Shown here: one piece after another, positions 61,068 through 64,000 of the stretch | Layout: the number at the start of each line of letters is the position of its first letter | Position numbering within the stretch: position 1 is the stretch's first letter | Assembly (NCBI RefSeq): GCF_022201045.2 | Contig: NC_068561.1 | Span: 21,268,501 to 21,332,500, forward strand | DNA: 64,000 nucleotides | Reading direction: 5' to 3' | From: Citrus sinensis | Taxonomy: Eukaryota > Streptophyta > Magnoliopsida > Sapindales > Rutaceae | Made by a program: the position numbers and the translations under genes | The notes under the pieces: model-generated | Database searches by the model: none | What the model was told of the DNA's origin: nothing | The model's input: the letters and a program-made list of their open reading frames with translations, nothing else

Positions 61068-61653
61068 TTAATTAATTACCATCCAAGATGCACACCTCAA
61101 CTCATTCATTCTAAAAATAAAATGCATCTCCTATTTTGTATGTATTTATTCTAAAGCTACTAATTTTATTGATAATTACGATGAATAAAAGTGTACTAAC
61201 ATAAAATTTACTAAATTATTGTGCTAATTTATTCTACACATTTTCAAACAAATGGATCCAACTGTTTTTTTTTTTTTTTTTTTTTTTCAGAAACTACTAA
61301 TTATCTGAGTCCTAAAAACGTCTTCATCGCTAGCGCTATACCTTGACCCGATGATCCTGAGAGATTAACCACCGCTAGTACAATCAATTAATAAAATTAC
61401 TGCTTTTTAGTTCACGAAAACAGAAAAAATTGAAACTATAATCAATCGCCAGCAATCAAGCTCTGATGGGACACTTCCCCTTTTCCACAAAGTGAAGTCT
61501 CTCTCACCAGCCCCGAGCCCAATATCCCTGAACACTAGCCACATATTACAGAAATGGACTTTTCTAACAATTAACGAACAATAAAGTATGGAAAATATTA
61601 GAAACTCAATAAATAATGTACTTCAGCTTGGCTTTTGCAATGAATCTGAACAA
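60483..61653. other. Intergenic between transporter copies 3 and 4
   Basis: 3' UTR of copy 3, then AT-rich DNA, a (TA)21 microsatellite at 61021-61062 followed by ATTA repeats, a T run at 61266-61289, and the promoter of copy 4. No other gene. Confidence 0.5.
61021..61062. repeat. (TA)n microsatellite
   Basis: About 21 uninterrupted TA units followed by four ATTA units. Length likely varies between individuals. Confidence 0.95.
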
Positions 61654-63867
61654 ATGAACTTGATGAACGCCATTATCAGCTGTTGGAGCGGCAGAAGCCA
61701 AATGGCCTTGAGAACTCTTTACCTTCTGCTTCTGGGTCAGCTTGTTTCTTTTTCACTTGCCCTCTCGAGCTTCACCACAGCTGTTATAACAGATCTTGGT
61801 ATCATTCTCCGAACCTTTTAACATTTCACAAAATCTTCTTTTTCTCTTTTCTTTACAAGTTCATTTTCCTTGCGCCATTTTGGATTACGCCATATTGGTT
61901 GTTTACCTCTGTAGGTGTTGACGCTCCTATTACTCAGTCAGTTTTATGTTACTTGTCTTTGGCTTTGGCTTATGGTGGTATTTTGCTTTATAGACGCCAA
62001 AGACTTCAGGTAAGGGTCCGTCTTTTTGCTTTATAAAATCAAAAAAAGGTAAAAGAATATAGAAGTATGTTTTATATTTTGCTATTTGGATTCATGTGGA
62101 AGAATTATACTGATAAACAGCAAAAGAACTCAAAATGTAGTTAGATTTTTCTTGTCTTTTGTTGTCATGGCAATATGGTGTGTGTGGATTAGAATCTTAA
62201 AAGGTGTTGTTTGAATTTCATTTGTCACAATGCTACAAATAATTTACTTAAATCAATTTGAATATGTGGAATATGTTCTATGATATTTGCAGGTTTCGTG
62301 GTATTGGTATCTACTCTTAGGCTTTGTCGACGTTCAAGGAAATTTCCTTTGTGAGTGAAAAACTAATTAACTGTCGTTATGCTCTTCAGCTTTGTTACAA
62401 AATGTCCAGAAATCTTAAAATATCGTCAAGATGTGTTGATGTAGAATGAAACTCAATATGGCCTTGCTAATTTCCAGATTCCTTGACCTCCTGGCACTTA
62501 TTGTTGATGCAGTTAATAAAGCCTTCCAGTTCACATCAATTAGTAGTGTGACTCTATTGGACTGCTGCGCAATACCATGTGCAATTGTCTTCACATGGGT
62601 GTTCCTTGGCACTCGATATTCTATATGGCAATTGTTCGGTGCATCCCTCTGTGTGCTTGGCCTTGGTTTAATGCTGCTCTCTGACGCTGAGATGGCTGGT
62701 GGAGGTGACATTTTCTTTTCCACATCTTCTAATCAAGTTATATTCGTTTTCTCAGCTTCTCTATTATATTTCAACCAATGTCTATTTATGAATAGGTGTA
62801 TCACCAATTGCTGGTACCATTTACCTAGTTTTGTAAATTGAAAGACGTGTGTATATATTTTAAGGGGAAGGTTTAGAAACAATTGTGCCTCTGAACTTGG
62901 AAGTACCAAATCTATCAGTAGCCACATAATCATTCTTGTTTTAGTCTCCTTATTTACTAACCTTCTTTCAGGTGGTTCAAGACCTCTCCTGGGCGACATA
63001 CTTGTCATTGCTGGGGCCATTTTCTTTGCCATGAGCTATGTCGGTGAGGTTGGTTAATCCCATTCTTATTCTATAAAATTCGATGAGGTTTAAATTTTTT
63101 ATTTTAGTTTAGGAAAGGTCTGTTCGTTGAATTGAAATGTGGGTTTTGCAGAATCCATATTCAACAGTATCATTTTCATTAAAGAATCGTGTATCCAATT
63201 GCAGGAATTCTTAGTAAAGAAAATAGATCGTGTTGAAGTGGTCTGCATGATTGGCGTTTATGGACTTCTAGTGAGCGTGGTTCAATTGTATCCTTTTTTG
63301 CTGGGTGATATGATTACATTTACATATAATAAATTGTATACTTCTTTGTGCGGTATGATTAAATTTCCTTTTGCTTTCATTCCATTACCTTCTTTTAGAT
63401 CCACATTGGAGCTTAAGAGTCTAGAATCAGTCAAGTGGTCGACAGATATTGTGAGTAACCTATTTAATTTGTCACAGTCTTTGAATTGGTGAACAGCTTT
63501 CATAAGGTTTATCTCTGCTTCTCTGTACAATGTGCATTTTCTCATTTCGTATATTAAGATTGTAGCAACCTAAAGTTATCAATTAGGATTTAGGAGATTA
63601 TATGAAAGACTATAAAATCTATTGAACTTATAATGCATGTGTTGCACTTTTCATATGAAGCTAATGGTTTTAGAAGAGGTGTGTATAAAATTTTTGTTTA
63701 AGAATCATAAGTTCGCCTATGTGATACTTCAGCTTTCTCTCTGGAGATGAATTCTTTCTTACCTTATCAAACTGAATTTTAATGGTTCTTGGTTTTAGAT
63801 ATTGAGCTTTGTCGGCAATGCAGCATCCAGTTTTATGTTCTACACACTTGTTCCTTTTGTTCTAAAG
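61654..63867 (+). CDS. SLC35F1/F2-like membrane transporter (DUF914), copy 4, partial at window end
   Basis: Eight exons are in the window: 61654-61798, 61915-62009, 62293-62350, 62513-62704, 62972-63048, 63205-63287, 63399-63450 and 63799-63867. Exons 9-11 lie beyond 64000. Exons 2-8 have exactly the lengths found in copy 2 and remain in frame. The codon joining exons 3 and 4 becomes Phe (FNKAFQF) where the other copies have Val or Ala. The start was placed at MNLMNAIISCW (61654) by alignment, but the frame is open to an upstream ATG at 61588, and the ATG at 61663 is also possible. Otherwise as copy 2. Whether the gene is whole cannot be told from here. Confidence 0.88.
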
Positions 63868-64000
63868 GTCTGTTTCTTATCACCAACAAATATTTATTGG
63901 ACAATTTTTATTTACATGAAAATCAACTACATTTCCTTGATGTTCCGGCACCCATGTAAGTCTCTGCACAAAGAAACCACAGTTATTTAAGTGATCTAGC

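Noticed and set aside
1-64000. CRISPR arrays, operons, riboswitches and other prokaryotic features
   Set aside because: The window is plant nuclear DNA with spliced genes; no regularly spaced direct repeats of CRISPR type were seen.

Overview
This window is AT-rich, intron-containing nuclear DNA of a flowering plant. Every recognisable protein gene is a standard dicot gene: TFL1, RCE1, YIP, LITTLE ZIPPER, purple acid phosphatase, A20/AN1 SAP and SLC35F/DUF914. A woody rosid such as Citrus is my best guess, but that rests on remembered protein resemblance, not on a search. Exon ends were set by hand from GT/AG signals, reading frame and, for the duplicated genes, agreement between copies.

Layout. 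1-7 kb: a TFL1/CEN-type flowering repressor (2608-4013, +, four exons) lies between two copies of one hAT-type element in opposite orientation; one is cut by the window edge and the other is complete with an 8-bp target duplication. 7.8-17.6 kb: an unrecognised acidic 129-aa protein (-), an intronless YIP-family Golgi/TGN membrane protein (-), a divergently transcribed seven-exon CAAX prenyl protease RCE1 (+), and a tRNA-Asp(GTC). 20.9-21.1 kb: a ZPR3-like little zipper (-), followed by nearly 10 kb without a gene I can support, holding small inverted-repeat elements and AT-rich repeats. 30.9-39.1 kb: two purple acid phosphatases, head to head, with the same five-exon structure; the right-hand one ends in KDEL. 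43.1-43.6 kb: an A20/AN1 stress-associated zinc-finger protein (-). 45-50.4 kb: several non-autonomous DNA elements. 50.0 kb to the window end: a same-strand tandem array of four SLC35F/DUF914 transporter copies. The first is a decayed pseudogene, the second and third are intact eleven-exon genes (342 and 353 aa), and the fourth runs off the window after exon 8.

The genes do not form a pathway; this is ordinary plant gene order. Two local duplications stand out: the inverted phosphatase pair, whose copies now differ at the C terminus in a way that predicts different compartments, and the transporter array, caught while expanding and decaying. Much of the rest is explained by small non-autonomous transposons (hAT, Tourist/Harbinger-like and unassigned) and by two probable solo LTR fossils. 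I found no clearly new biological system. The best leads are the KDEL phosphatase, the transporter array and the tRNA-Asp with a pyrimidine at T-loop position 57.
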